From QPIN01 sp964399475 (GTDB lineage: Bacteria > Pseudomonadota > Gammaproteobacteria > Methylococcales > Methylomonadaceae), in NCBI GenBank assembly GCA_964399475.1, contig CAYNRB010000203.1:1-5876 (forward strand): 5,876 bases of DNA, written 5' to 3'. Every line of letters starts with the position of its first letter. The first letter of the stretch is position 1. The notes under the pieces were generated by a model. It saw only the letters and a list, made by a program, of their open reading frames with translations, did no database searches and was not told where the DNA came from. This document shows positions 5,379-5,876 of the stretch, in pieces. The translations under genes and the position numbers were made by a program.

Positions 5379-5876
5379 GGTTAAAAAGTATTTACTGTTA
5401 GTATTTATTTACGATTGTTGTTTTTTACTAAATTATATCGGAAAAAATCTTGATAAATTATACAGACTTAAAGAAAAAGCCCTTAAAAATGAGAAAAATG
5501 GATATAAAAACTGTTAATAATATTGGTCATTATGTGTTTAGCAATCCATTTTATTAACACAATCCTGAAAGAAGCAATAATACTTGGTTGACAATTTTTG
5601 ATTATACTGTATTTTGTTGAAGTCAATAATTAAATTTTATAATTATGGGATATAGTACACAAAATATCTCTATTTAAATTCGTCTTCACCTTTTTTAAGA
5701 AAATTTTAGTATTTTTTAACAGAATGAAGTGCATACGATTTTTCTGAAGGTTATTGTTAACCCATCTTCGTGACTTTTTCTACTCTAAATCATAGATATG
5801 TGGTAATCGTTGGGTTTTAACGAAAAAAGTCCTTTAAAATCAATGGTGTTTTTTTTGCATTGGAAGTAGTGCCATC
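5379..5876. other. About 500 bp AT-rich, no supportable gene
   Basis: All frames are short and broken. The part nearest 5364 is the upstream region of the secreted-protein gene and holds its possible TATAAT (5432-5437, minus strand). On the plus strand TTGACA at 5588-5593 is followed, 16 bases later, by TATTTT at 5610-5615, a plausible sigma-70 promoter with no gene after it in the window. Long A and T runs are frequent. No tRNA, CRISPR repeat or IS terminus was recognised here. Confidence 0.5.
5588..5615 (+). promoter_or_regulatory. Candidate sigma-70 promoter without a visible gene
   Basis: A perfect -35 hexamer TTGACA (5588-5593) is separated by 16 bases from TATTTT (5610-5615), which matches four of six -10 positions. 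The following 260 bases contain no ORF, so it would have to drive a non-coding RNA or a gene beyond the window. In such AT-rich sequence a chance match is quite possible. Confidence 0.2.

Noticed and set aside
5750..5835. Two pairs of complementary segments (GTTAACCCA with TGGGTTTTAAC; GACTTTTTC with GAAAAAAGTC)
   Set aside because: They cross rather than nest, consist largely of A/T runs, and are easily expected by chance in such AT-rich DNA.

Overview
This window looks like an accessory, surface-polysaccharide locus from an AT-rich Gammaproteobacterium. That placement is an inference from the transposase types, the protein styles and the GDP-D-rhamnose gene pair; no marker gene fixes the taxon. 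There are no rRNA or tRNA genes and no CRISPR array.

Positions 1-1720 are insertion-sequence debris. A 5' fragment of an ISAzo13-like transposase (to 337) is followed by about 225 non-coding bases (338-562). These hold a 24-bp near-perfect hairpin whose arms each contain a consensus DnaA box. Next comes a decayed IS3-family element on the minus strand (about 563-1720). Its orfA is intact, but its orfB carries a one-base frameshift, a probable small internal deletion, and an abnormal A9 tract where the programmed frameshift should occur.

Positions 1721-4747 are a sugar-nucleotide block on the plus strand. It holds the C-terminal part of an FkbM-type methyltransferase, beheaded at the right end of the IS3 element; an intact GDP-mannose 4,6-dehydratase (gmd); a 484-bp spacer; and an intact GDP-4-dehydro-6-deoxy-mannose reductase (rmd). 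Gmd makes GDP-4-keto-6-deoxy-D-mannose and Rmd reduces it to GDP-D-rhamnose, a donor for O-antigen or other glycans. An FkbM enzyme nearby would fit O-methylation of such a sugar, but this copy is probably dead. The gmd-rmd spacer contains a roughly 206-bp imperfect palindrome of several nested inverted repeats (3591-3796). It is the most unusual structure in the window and resembles a MITE or other non-autonomous element.

Positions 4748-5876 are very AT-rich. A hairpin that may be a bidirectional terminator separates rmd from a convergent minus-strand gene for a small secreted protein with four cysteines and no recognised family. The last roughly 500 bases have no supportable gene. No clear new defence or mobile system is visible; the best leads are the nested palindrome, the DnaA-box hairpin and the small secreted protein.
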